Shown in pieces: positions 48,159 to 58,700 of a stretch of DNA of 64,000 nucleotides (position 1 is the stretch's first letter; every line of letters begins with the position of its first letter). Source of the stretch: Candidatus Symbiothrix sp. (GTDB lineage Bacteria > Bacteroidota > Bacteroidia > Bacteroidales > Azobacteroidaceae); the NCBI GenBank assembly GCA_031261285.1, contig JAISKM010000070.1:1-64000 (forward strand), read 5' to 3'. Below the pieces are notes generated by a model. It had not been told where the DNA came from and made no database searches. It saw only the letters and a program-made list of their open reading frames with translations. The translations under genes were made by a program, and so were the position numbers.

Positions 48159-50225
48159 TTATTTATTACGGATACCATAACCTTCATTCGATAAAACACC
48201 CGCAGAAGTAGTTACTTTTGAACTCGGGATCGGCATTACATACGGCGTCGGTATAGACCGAAGAGCGTTAAGGTTTGCCGTTGCCGGAACAAAACCGCTT
48301 GTGATTGCAGGTTCTGTTAATCCGAAGTAACTGTATAGAACATTTTCCGAAATAACGCCTTTCTTGATTGCATCGCCACCGCCATCTGTTCCATACGGTT
48401 GTTTCGTTGCCGGATCTGTGTCGGAAACAGAACAAAATGTTTTTGCAAAGTCCACCCGATACAGATTATCGCTGGTGTATCCGGTTTTAATATCGTTTTC
48501 AGCAACTGTTTCGGCACTTTTGTATGGCTCTACTTTATCATCACGAGCAGTGAACATATCATTTTCCCACTCTATCATTCCGCCTTTAATTTTGTAATAC
48601 AGTCTGTTTGCCACATTTAAGTCTTCGATAGGCTTGTTTTTGTCATAAACGCCATCTGCAGGATTAAGTTGGTGTGCATTGATGGTCACTTTGAGCATCC
48701 ATTCGATAGCATCAACAATGGCATCGCTGTAGTAATTCCAGCGGATAAGGTCGAATTTGCGGACACATTCTCCACCAAATTCCCAAGCACGCTCATCTAT
48801 GATTGCTTTCTTGAATGAGTTATAACTACTGTGTTGATTGATATAATTATCTACCATTGCCGTTTTGTTCGAGGCATTCACAAATGCCCGGTCGCGCACA
48901 CGTTTCAACATGTTTTTCGCTTCAGCATCCGGTCCGTGATTAATTTCATTGTTGGCTTCTGCCAGCATCAACAACACATCCGGATAGCGAAGAACAGGCC
49001 AGTTGATACCGGTGTTTTTACCGTCACTAAAAGTTGCCATATCCAAGCGATTCCATTTGGCCGGCGCAATAGCCCATGCCCCTTTGGCATTTTGAGTATC
49101 ATCTGACAGATAGGAAACAGGCGCGCAAGTAACGTTCAATCGCTGGTCTTCTTTATCGAAAGAAACAGCATAAGCCGGAGCCATAAATGTGTACATCGTG
49201 GTAGTTCCTTTGCTACCTCCGGTTACCGGGATACCAATACACCAGCCCACATCACCACCGCCGTTTTGAATAAATCCCATTTCAAAGAGGACATCTCCGT
49301 TCGGTTTGTTTGCTGAGTTGATTTCTGTATAGAAAATATTCTTGAAATCGGCAGGAAGTGCACGGTCTTTCAATTTGATGAGTTTGCGGCAATACGCTTG
49401 GGCTACTTTGTAAAAGTCATCGCTGGATTGAGCTGTTTGTTCTGCGCCATTTTCATCGGTATAAGTTACCGGATCAATCTGATCGTCGATACGACAACGC
49501 GACATGGTTCCGTCTGCTTGCATGGAATAACCTGCACGGAAGAGCGCCAACTTGGCAATAAAGCCGATAGCAAACTCACGATTCATCCGTTCCGCTCCAT
49601 CCTTTACCCGTTCTGCCCACATCATATTTTCTTCTACATTCACCAAATCTTGAATGAGGTGTGAATAGATAATATTTTTATCTACCCGTGGCGTATTATT
49701 ATCTACACCGTATTTGGAAGAAGTGGTTGCAAACGGTACATCTGCCCAAAAATTACACAACAGGAAATAGCGATAGGCACGCAAACAATACGCTTCACCT
49801 AATAATTGCTGCATGTCTACGTTCCCATTCAGATACATTTCACTTGCTTCGATTCCTTCAATCACTTGATTAGCAAAATCAATGGCATTGTAATTGTGAT
49901 TCCAAGCTGTGAGGACATCTCCAAAATCACGGGTATTAATCGCCCAAATACCACGACGGGTGTTTTCGACCGATTGTGCTTTATTTACAGGACCGAGTTC
50001 AACATCCGTGTTTTGCATCCAGTTATTAGACATGCGAGACGTATAGGAGTCTTCTGTGAAATAAGAGTAGACCCGATCGATCATTTTACGGGCGTCTGTC
50101 GGATTGGAGCAGAGATATTCAAGATTATCGTTAGATAAACTTTCCGTAGTCAAAAAATCTTCACAGGAAGTCATCGCAAAGACACTTCCAAGGAAAATTG
50201 CTAAATATAATAGTTGATTCTTCAT
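48159..50225 (-). CDS. RagB/SusD family outer membrane lipoprotein
   Basis: Lipobox MTSCEDFLT; AYCLRAYRYFLLCNFWADVPF; AWEFGGECVRKFDLIRW. Confidence 0.95.
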   Translation of the reverse strand: MKNQLLYLAIFLGSVFAMTSCEDFLTTESLSNDNLEYLCSNPTDARKMIDRVYSYFTEDSYTSRMSNNWMQNTDVELGPVNKAQSVENTRRGIWAINTRDFGDVLTAWNHNYNAIDFANQVIEGIEASEMYLNGNVDMQQLLGEAYCLRAYRYFLLCNFWADVPFATTSSKYGVDNNTPRVDKNIIYSHLIQDLVNVEENMMWAERVKDGAERMNREFAIGFIAKLALFRAGYSMQADGTMSRCRIDDQIDPVTYTDENGAEQTAQSSDDFYKVAQAYCRKLIKLKDRALPADFKNIFYTEINSANKPNGDVLFEMGFIQNGGGDVGWCIGIPVTGGSKGTTTMYTFMAPAYAVSFDKEDQRLNVTCAPVSYLSDDTQNAKGAWAIAPAKWNRLDMATFSDGKNTGINWPVLRYPDVLLMLAEANNEINHGPDAEAKNMLKRVRDRAFVNASNKTAMVDNYINQHSSYNSFKKAIIDERAWEFGGECVRKFDLIRWNYYSDAIVDAIEWMLKVTINAHQLNPADGVYDKNKPIEDLNVANRLYYKIKGGMIEWENDMFTARDDKVEPYKSAETVAENDIKTGYTSDNLYRVDFAKTFCSVSDTDPATKQPYGTDGGGDAIKKGVISENVLYSYFGLTEPAITSGFVPATANLNALRSIPTPYVMPIPSSKVTTSAGVLSNEGYGIRNK

Positions 50226-50248
50226 TGTTGTTCTTATTAATTTGTGAG

Positions 50249-53200
50249 TTAAAATGATACATTAAGCCCCAGTGTCCAAGAGAAAGACTTTGGATAGATA
50301 GAATAATCTACGCCCGGCGTAATTCCGGAGGAAGAACTATTGCGCATAGCGGAACTAACTTCAGGATCATATCCGGTGTAGTTCGTCCAAACATGCAGAT
50401 TGTTTAATGTACAATAGGCTCGCACTTGATTGCTTGCAAACTTTTTGGTGAAAGTTTTCGGAAGCGTGTAGCCAACCGTCAAATTTTGGAAACGTAAGAA
50501 TGATCCGTCTTCTATTGCCCAAGAAGTTACCACAGGATTATTATCCGCTGAGGTCAATGGAGACCAATATGTTTTTCCTGCATTCACCGATTTCAATGTT
50601 TCATAATCTGTGATTATTTCCCCGCTTGCCCGGTCCAAATAAGTCCATGCAGAAGTGGCAGGATTCATATAGTCACGGAGATTGGCTTCCGAGTTGCGAT
50701 AGAATTGTGTACTTACAATTTTATCCATATTATAAACATCATTTCCATAGACAAAATTAAACAAGGCAGATACATCAAAATTTTTATAAGTCGCATTTAA
50801 TCCGAATCCGCCTGTAAATTTGGGAGTTGCCCGGCCAATAATTTGACGGTCTTTGGTATCTATCACATCATCACCATTCAGATTTTTCAATTTCATGGCT
50901 CCCGGACGAAGACCATTGGACGGATCCAAATGTGGATTTGCCAATATCCCCTCTTTTAACTGATATTTTCCACTACTGCTAAGCAAGAATTGTGTTTTTC
51001 CATTGGCATCCACGTAAGTTTGAAAGTCATCCACCTGATAAATGCCGTCATAAACATAGCCATACATCAAACCGACCGGTTGTCCTACGATGACACGATA
51101 ATCATCCGCATCTCTTGTATCGGTCGAAAAGGCTCCGGATTGATAGGACATCTCTTTGGTATCAGCTAATTTATCTACTTTATTCTTATTAAATCCAATA
51201 TTAAAATTGGCTTGTAACGAGAAGTCTTTCGTTTGAGCAACGACTGCATCCATGGTTATTTCCACACCACGATTGGATGTTTGTCCGATATTTTCTTGCA
51301 TAGTGGAATATCCGGGCGCCACAATTTGACGTTCTACCAACAAATCTTTCGTTGTATTCCAATACCACTCCACACTACCGGAAAGTCTTTCTTTAAAGAA
51401 ACCGTAGTCAAGCCCGATATTTCGAGTAATCGTTGTTTCCCATTTTAGAGTAGGATTTGCCATTTGTGAATTAGACAGTTCGTAATTAGGATTCAAAATA
51501 TTGCCGGCTCCATATTTCTTGGTAGAACTGGAGGCTTTGTATAGTGTGGTGTACATACTGTTGCCAATTCGGTTATTTCCTACTTCTCCATAACTGGCAC
51601 GCAATTTTAAATTAGAAAGCCAATTTTTGGTGTTAGTCATAAATTCTTCTTGCGAAATACGCCAAGCCACAGACGCCGCCGGGAAATATCCCCAACGATT
51701 GTCGCCCAGGAATTTTGAAGAACCATCGGCACGGAAAGTAATGGTTGCTAAATAACGCTCGTCATAATTGTAATTAAAACGTCCGAACCAGGAAGCCATT
51801 TTTTCCGGCTCTGCTAAAGAACTACTAATGATTGCTGATCCGGTTTCTCCGGAATTAGCTTGCATAGCAGCAAATGTTTTTTCAGGAGTAATGTCTTTTT
51901 GATAGAATTTACCGTTCATTTGCATCGTTTCCGATTCGCTGACATTAATTTCTTGTCCAAGCATCGCATCCACACGGTGTTTTTGGGCAAAAGTGCCATT
52001 CCATGTCAACGTATTCACGACATTATAACTGCTGGCATCCCGCTTGTTCCAGTCTGCCAGAGGTAAACTGCCACCATTTTGAATAGCCGTACTGGTATAG
52101 GGTCCATACCAATTTTTGATACCTCTGAATGCGTATTGATAACCACCTGACAAACGATAGGTAAGATTTTTCAAGATATTCCAGTCTAAACCGCCGGTAA
52201 AGTTGTATCTCCGCTCATTTGTTTTTTTATAGTATTGCGCAGCCAGTTCTGCCAACGTCATTTTGCTTTTTAGATACTCCTCCAACTCTTCTTCGGAAAG
52301 AGTAGACAGGTCAATTTCAACAACATCTTTTAAACCACCTACCGGAGCTTTCATCTGCGCATCATACGAACGCACTTTATAGCTTCCACCGCTTGTGCCG
52401 GAACCATCGGTTTCGGTGTCGGAAATACGCGCACCAAAATCAAATTTAAGATTTGATGCTATCTCGTGATTCAACTTAAAGTTCAGGTTGGTACGGTTAT
52501 AGCCCGTGTTACGCATCAAGCTATTGTCGGTTACATACGTCCCGCTCAAATTAAACTTGGTTTTATCTGTTCCGCCGGTTATACTCAAGTTGTGAGATTG
52601 AGAGATGCCTGCATGACTGAACATATCTTCCTGCCAATCCGTTCCTTTTTGGTATTGATAAAGGTCAACATCCCCATAACTGCCGAAAGATTTTTCAAAA
52701 TTGGAAACGGAATTTTTCAATGCCGCCCGTTCATATTGAAGCATAATGTAATCGTAGGGATTCATCACATCAATTTTTCTTGCCAACTCTTTCCCTTGGA
52801 AATAAGTGTTGTAAGAAATTTTGGTTTTGCCGCCTTCTGCGCCCTTGGTAGTGATAAGGATTACCCCATTGGCTCCACGAGAACCGTAAATAGCCGTAGA
52901 AGAAGCATCCTTCAACACCGTTATATCCTGAATATCTGTGGGAGATACATCACTGATACTGCTCACCGGAAATCCGTCAACAATATAAAGAGGTGTGTTG
53001 TCGCCGGTAATCGAGCCACCACCACGCACGCGAATAATGATTTCAGCATCGGGAGAACCGTCCGCTGTTGTAATTTGTACTCCGGCTAACCGTCCGGTCA
53101 GTGCTGCTGCCGTACTTGTTACCGGAACTTTAACGATTTCTTTTCCGCTAATCGTATTGATGGCACCCGTCAAGTCTTTTTTTCTGACTGAACCGTAACC

Positions 53201-53554
53201 GATGACCACAAATTCATCCAGTTGAGAAGCGTCTTCTTCGAGACTCACATTAACCACACTTCCCGTGATGGTAACTTCTTTGGTTTTCAGACCTAAATAG
53301 CTAACCACCAACGTGTTTTTATCGTTAGGCACCGACAGGGAATACTTTCCGTCGATATCCGTAGCTGTGCCCACAGAGGTTCCTTTGACAGAAACGCCTG
53401 CTCCAATGATCGTTTCCCCGGTGGGGTCGGTCACAACTCCCGAAACAACCCGGGATTGTGCATTCATCTGTGCGCAAACAAACACATTCATCAATAACAC
53501 CATCATCATGGACAGTGTTACGCTTCGTTGTTTTTTCATTCTTAATAGATTCAT
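50249..53554 (-). CDS. SusC/RagA family TonB-linked outer membrane protein
   Basis: VVSGVVTDPTGETIIGAGVSVKGTSVGTATDIDGKYSL; plug IYGSRGANGVILITTKG. Confidence 0.97.
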   Translation of the reverse strand: MNLLRMKKQRSVTLSMMMVLLMNVFVCAQMNAQSRVVSGVVTDPTGETIIGAGVSVKGTSVGTATDIDGKYSLSVPNDKNTLVVSYLGLKTKEVTITGSVVNVSLEEDASQLDEFVVIGYGSVRKKDLTGAINTISGKEIVKVPVTSTAAALTGRLAGVQITTADGSPDAEIIIRVRGGGSITGDNTPLYIVDGFPVSSISDVSPTDIQDITVLKDASSTAIYGSRGANGVILITTKGAEGGKTKISYNTYFQGKELARKIDVMNPYDYIMLQYERAALKNSVSNFEKSFGSYGDVDLYQYQKGTDWQEDMFSHAGISQSHNLSITGGTDKTKFNLSGTYVTDNSLMRNTGYNRTNLNFKLNHEIASNLKFDFGARISDTETDGSGTSGGSYKVRSYDAQMKAPVGGLKDVVEIDLSTLSEEELEEYLKSKMTLAELAAQYYKKTNERRYNFTGGLDWNILKNLTYRLSGGYQYAFRGIKNWYGPYTSTAIQNGGSLPLADWNKRDASSYNVVNTLTWNGTFAQKHRVDAMLGQEINVSESETMQMNGKFYQKDITPEKTFAAMQANSGETGSAIISSSLAEPEKMASWFGRFNYNYDERYLATITFRADGSSKFLGDNRWGYFPAASVAWRISQEEFMTNTKNWLSNLKLRASYGEVGNNRIGNSMYTTLYKASSSTKKYGAGNILNPNYELSNSQMANPTLKWETTITRNIGLDYGFFKERLSGSVEWYWNTTKDLLVERQIVAPGYSTMQENIGQTSNRGVEITMDAVVAQTKDFSLQANFNIGFNKNKVDKLADTKEMSYQSGAFSTDTRDADDYRVIVGQPVGLMYGYVYDGIYQVDDFQTYVDANGKTQFLLSSSGKYQLKEGILANPHLDPSNGLRPGAMKLKNLNGDDVIDTKDRQIIGRATPKFTGGFGLNATYKNFDVSALFNFVYGNDVYNMDKIVSTQFYRNSEANLRDYMNPATSAWTYLDRASGEIITDYETLKSVNAGKTYWSPLTSADNNPVVTSWAIEDGSFLRFQNLTVGYTLPKTFTKKFASNQVRAYCTLNNLHVWTNYTGYDPEVSSAMRNSSSSGITPGVDYSIYPKSFSWTLGLNVSF

Positions 53555-53575
53555 TTTTAACAGATTTATTGATTG

Positions 53576-54877
53576 TTATTTGACCCGTATTTTTTTACTT
53601 TTAGTTCCTGCTTTCACAATATAAATTCCTTGAGCAAAGGTATTCGGAATAGCTTTGCCCGTGTCGCCAATCCCCTTATAAACCAGCGTACCTGCCGTAT
53701 TGTAAATATAAATATCCGAATTAGCACCGGTATCTTCGGGGTAAAGCGTGGAAATAGCAGTCGGTGAACTGATTTCGCCGGAGGTGTTGACATTCAACGT
53801 GGCTCCTGCTCCGCGCGTGCTCGTGATAGCCGCCTCAACTTCTGTGGCAGGAATCGCACTATATGGATAAGTAGGAGCAACGGTAGTGGTGCCTACGTTG
53901 GCAGGCAGGCTTTTTCCTGCTACCGGAATGCAGTCTACCAATTTCATGGATGCTGTGGTTCCGCTTTCTGCAGCGGCTTGTGCCATTACACCAATTTTTT
54001 TAAAATGAACGCCTTCGATATAGCAAGTGGTTCCTTGACTTCCACCGGTAAGATTAATGCCTTTGGTGGTAATAGATTTTCCTCTCGTGCCATTGGGTGA
54101 TAATACCGGATCTATCTCACACGTATCTTTTGTAGTTACATTATAATAACAATTCAATATATGTAATTCGGCATTTCGAGCACGTGGCATACGGTCTACG
54201 CAACCATCCGACCAATAACAAAACTGAAAGGTAATGCTATAATGTCCATCGGCAGGAACATTTGTTCCGCTTCCACCAATCAGGTTGGTCAGGCGGTGAT
54301 CGCCATTTCCATCGCCGGTCATTCCGATGTAACGATACGGTTTTTTATAACCAAATTTACACCACGAAATAGTAATGTTGTCTGCATTGTTGGTATTATC
54401 AAAATTCCCATCCATACCATCGTAAAATTCGCAATGATCAACCCACAAATTAGTACAGTTGGTGTTTTGTATCAAATCGCGCCCATCCATATCCCAAGCA
54501 CTCGGACCTTCAAAAATCAGATTGCGGATAATGAAATTGTTGGATCCGCTGCTGAAACCCAAAATTCCGGAGTTGCCTGATTGGATCAGTTTTACGCCCG
54601 GCAAGCCCAATAGGGTTTTGTTAGTCACTTTTACACTAATCATATCATTTACTCCAAAGTTGATGTTTTGTGTTACAACAATAATGGCAGGAGGCGTATT
54701 TTGTAATGCAGCCTTTAAGGTAGCAACCGAATTGACGGTTACGACAATACCACCAGCTCCACCGGTAGCATTTCTGCCGAATCCGGTGGGGGAGGTCATG
54801 CAATAGTCTTGTGCCTGAAGTGTGAGCACACAGACCAGGCACAAGACGAAAAGGATAGTTCTATAAATCACTTTCAC
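53576..54877 (-). CDS. Pectate lyase (PL1-like) with T9SS-type C-terminal sorting domain
   Basis: FGRNATGGAGGIVVTV...LWVDHCEFYDGMDG...RMPRARNAELHILNCYYN; C-terminus IYIYNTAGTLVYKG...QGIYIVKAGTKSKKIRVK. Confidence 0.9.
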   Translation of the reverse strand: MKVIYRTILFVLCLVCVLTLQAQDYCMTSPTGFGRNATGGAGGIVVTVNSVATLKAALQNTPPAIIVVTQNINFGVNDMISVKVTNKTLLGLPGVKLIQSGNSGILGFSSGSNNFIIRNLIFEGPSAWDMDGRDLIQNTNCTNLWVDHCEFYDGMDGNFDNTNNADNITISWCKFGYKKPYRYIGMTGDGNGDHRLTNLIGGSGTNVPADGHYSITFQFCYWSDGCVDRMPRARNAELHILNCYYNVTTKDTCEIDPVLSPNGTRGKSITTKGINLTGGSQGTTCYIEGVHFKKIGVMAQAAAESGTTASMKLVDCIPVAGKSLPANVGTTTVAPTYPYSAIPATEVEAAITSTRGAGATLNVNTSGEISSPTAISTLYPEDTGANSDIYIYNTAGTLVYKGIGDTGKAIPNTFAQGIYIVKAGTKSKKIRVK

Positions 54878-54885
54878 TCGTTAGC

Positions 54886-55605
54886 TTATTTGCGTGGTTG
54901 CACAATTTTCCGTGAAGCAACCGAATGATCATCGTACACAGTTTTTTCAATCACCAAACCTTCATAATTAGCATCAATTTGGCGACCCAAAACATCGTAA
55001 CGCGTCACGGATACGACTGCTTTGTCGGCTGTAATTTCAGAAACAGCGGCAGACCCTCCGGTAACAATGATTTCATAAATATTGCAGGCTGCATTACAGA
55101 ACAGATACAGTGTGGCTGCACCACCGGTATAGTTGACCGTACGTTTGAGTTTGCCATCGGCAGCGGCATACACAAACTCGCCAATAAGGTTAGTCCCATC
55201 CGTCAAGAAAATTTTCCGATCGGAAGAACTCGAACCTGTCGTTCCTACAACATCTACCTTTACATTACCGTTAACAGGGAAAGATACATAGCGTTGTGTC
55301 GGCATATTGACAGTAGGAACTGCATCTGTAGCGTTTGCGCCAGAGTATCCAGCACCATTAAATTGGAAACGGACAGTGTAGCTAACTCCTTCTATTTCTG
55401 CAGCACCTGCGGTAATCGCACCCATATTAGTGCCGGTACCTGCATAGATATACAAACCGTCAACCGTATCTGACTCAGAATAACCAGCAGTTGCACCAGC
55501 CCAATTATTACTGAAATTCCAGTCATAATTTTGTGCATTTGCACTTACTGAACTCATTAACAGCACTGCTACGAGTGCTAATACTTGTGTAATTGTTTTT
55601 TTCAT
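54886..55605 (-). CDS. Secreted hypothetical protein with YDVLGR-type C-terminal domain
   Basis: Signal peptide MKKTITQVLALVAVLLMSSVSANAQ; C-terminus VSVTRYDVLGRQIDANYEGLVIEKTVYDDHSVASRKIVQPRK. Confidence 0.75.
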   Translation of the reverse strand: MKKTITQVLALVAVLLMSSVSANAQNYDWNFSNNWAGATAGYSESDTVDGLYIYAGTGTNMGAITAGAAEIEGVSYTVRFQFNGAGYSGANATDAVPTVNMPTQRYVSFPVNGNVKVDVVGTTGSSSSDRKIFLTDGTNLIGEFVYAAADGKLKRTVNYTGGAATLYLFCNAACNIYEIIVTGGSAAVSEITADKAVVSVTRYDVLGRQIDANYEGLVIEKTVYDDHSVASRKIVQPRK

Positions 55606-55662
55606 GATATTTATTTTTAATTTTAATTTATGATGCAAATGTAAGCATTTTAAAAATAAAGC

Positions 55663-55708
55663 AAGGGTGACAGATTTCCCATTCATAGAGGACAAATATA
55701 TCACCCTT
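55663..55708. promoter_or_regulatory. 46-nt conserved hairpin element (copy 1)
   Basis: AAGGGTGACAGATTTCCCATTCATAGAGGACAAATATATCACCCTT; ungapped match to 62715-62760 with compensatory arm changes. Confidence 0.65.
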
Positions 55709-55718
55709 AAAAATTAGA

Positions 55719-58700
55719 TTAGTTGTGTAGTCGCACAATTTTTCGTGAAACAACCGAATTGTCGTCATAAACGATCCGTTCAATCACAAAACCTTTATAA
55801 TCAGCATCTACCGGACGACCCAAACTGTCGTAATAAACAACTGATTTCACCACTTTGTCGGCAGCCACATTATCCATGCCGGTTGGAGCACCAGCGGGTG
55901 TTCTTGTGATTTTTATTTCGTCAATCACCACAATGCCGGAACTTTCCGTTCTGAAATGGATATAAGACGAGGTTGTTCCACTCGTTAGCGGAAAACTTTT
56001 AGTCGTCAATTCAGCAGGTCCGGCACTTCCGGCTTCATTTAAAAGACCACCCAATCCCGAACTGCCACTTTTGTCAATATCAATTTGGAATTTTTTACCT
56101 GCTTCACCGATTACTTTATAGGTTACATGCAACGTAACGTCTTCTCCGGTGAGGTCTAAATTTTTCGTTGCAAATCGACCGCCATTCAAATCCATGCTTT
56201 CGGCTATGGAAGACTTCATGTCACTGCCTCCACCTCCTACAACATAGCCGGTTTCATCGGTTAAACCGCCGGTCAACGCATTTCCTGTTGCGTTTTCAGG
56301 AGTCAATCGATTGAATGTTTCCAGGAAAACAGTTTCTTTTCCTGCACCGGGATCCGGCAAGACAGTAAATCCGACATGGTAAGTTGCTGTTGTCGTGCCG
56401 TCTTCTGCGATCACTTCGATAGCAGTTTGCGCCGTTAAATCGGCAGCTGGAGTAATGTCAACCGTAGCATTGGCGTCTGTTGCTTCAGCGAGCACCGTCG
56501 GAACTGCTGTTGCCGTATAAGGCAGATTCACCGTATATTCTAATTGTTCGGGCACCAAAGTCACTGCGCCGCCACCCACTGTCAAAGATTTCAACGTCAC
56601 ATCGTCGTTCAAAGCCACCGTCAGTGTCACCGTGTAAGCTTTACTGGCAACGGCAGCTTCCGAAGTTTCAGCATCGTAAGCCGTATAAGTCACCGGAGCC
56701 GTGAAATCTTGTGCACCTGCCGGCGTATAAGACAGCGCGGAACCTCCAAGAGTTACAGCCGGAGCAAGCGCGGTCAAATCCGAGCCATAAGGTAATTCAG
56801 CGGTAATCGTTTCCAATTCATCATCTATTACGGCTTCCTGTTCACCGATTTTAAAGGATGTAATCACCGGTGCCGACAACAGATTGAAACCGATAAGATA
56901 AATGGCTTGTGTCGTGCCGTCTTCTGCGGTCACTTCAACGGAAGTTTGAACCGTTAAATCGGCAGCAGGAATAATGTCAACCGTAGCATTGTCATCTGTT
57001 GCTTCAGCAAGTACTGTCGGAACCACGGTCGCGTTATAAGGCAAATCCACCGTATAAACTAATTGTTCGGGCACCAAAGTCACTGCGTTACCGCCCACTG
57101 TCAAAGATTTCAACGTCACATCCGTGCTTGGGTCGGCTTCCGTAAAATGAATCGTGTATGTTTGTGTTGCAAGCCCATCTTCTGCCGTCACCAACACCGA
57201 AATGTCAGTTGGGAAAGTGTTAGCCGTTCTTTCCGGAGCACTTACTTCTGCCGTTACATAATTTTTTTCGGCAGTCACATCCTCTGGTTCCGGCACTGCC
57301 GAACCGTAAGGCAATTCGATGTCATAACCATACACATCCGAAGCAAAACCGGTAACGGTTTCTCCTTTATATTTTAAATCTTTCAGAGTAGCATCGTCGC
57401 TTAAAGAGACAGCCACCGTCAATGTCACAACAAACGCTCTGTTTCCGGCACCAATAGCAGTTGGGTCTATATCATCATAAACCGTATAAGTCACCGGAGC
57501 CGTGAAATCCTGTACGCCGAGCGGAGTATAGGACAGCGCAGAACCGCCTAAAGTAATAGCCGGCGTGATTGCGGTCAATGAACTTCCGATGGGTAATTCA
57601 GCCGTAATCGTTCGTTCCGTCTCATCTATATCCGCTTCCTGTTCGCCGATTTTAAAGGATTCAATCGTTGGCACCAAAACAGTGAAACCAATCAGGTAAG
57701 TTGCTTTTGTTGTACCGTCTTCTGCGGTCACTTCAACGGAAGTTTGCGCCGTTAAATCGGTAGCAGGAATAATGTTAACCGTGGCATTGGCATCTGTTGT
57801 TTCAACTTCCACCGCCGGAACTTCGGTCGTCGTATAAGGCACATCCACCGTATATTCTAATTGTTCGGGCACCAACGTTACCGTGTTGCCATTCACTTTC
57901 AACGATTGCAACGACACATCCGTGCTTGCTGCTTTTTCTGTGAAATGGATAGTGTATGTTTGCGTTGCGGTCTCATCTTCTGCAATCACCAACACCGTAA
58001 TGTCAGTTGGGAAAGTGTCAGAAGTCCGTTCCGGAGTACCAACACTTGCATTGCCATCAGTTGGCACTGCGGTCACATCGCCTGCTTCCGGCATTGCCGA
58101 ACCATAGGGCAATTCGATTTCGTATTCGTCAATAGCCGGATCAAAACCGTCGACGGTTGCTCCGTCATATTGCAAATCGCTCAACGTAGCATCGTCGTTC
58201 AAAGCCACCGTCAGTGTCACCGTGTAAGCTGTGTTTGCCGAACTGTCTCTGTTGTAAGCCGTATAAGTAACCGGAGTGGTGAAATCTTGTGCACCTGCCG
58301 GAGTATAAGACAGTGCCGAACCGCCAAGAGTAATCGCCGGTGTAATGGCAGTTAAATCAGTTCCGTAAGGCAATTCTGCTGTAATATCGGTTCCTTCAAT
58401 AGTCGCCAACACTTCGTTCACTTCAAAAGAAGCAATTGTTGGAGGAGCCGGCGTCACAACTAAATAATTCATCTTTGTGTTTCCGGAAAATTTGAAAGTC
58501 AAAACAGAACCGGTTGGAATATTGAGGCCTGTTATTTTAACCGAAGCACACGCAGAGGTACTTGTGTTATTGAAACTGCCGATAAGTGAAACACCTTCAG
58601 TTCCCAACACTTCCGTTTCGCCCACTTTAAAACTGGTTAATGTCCTTGTACTACCACTGCTTGCACCCTTCAGTTCGATGGCTTGAGCGGTAGTTGAATT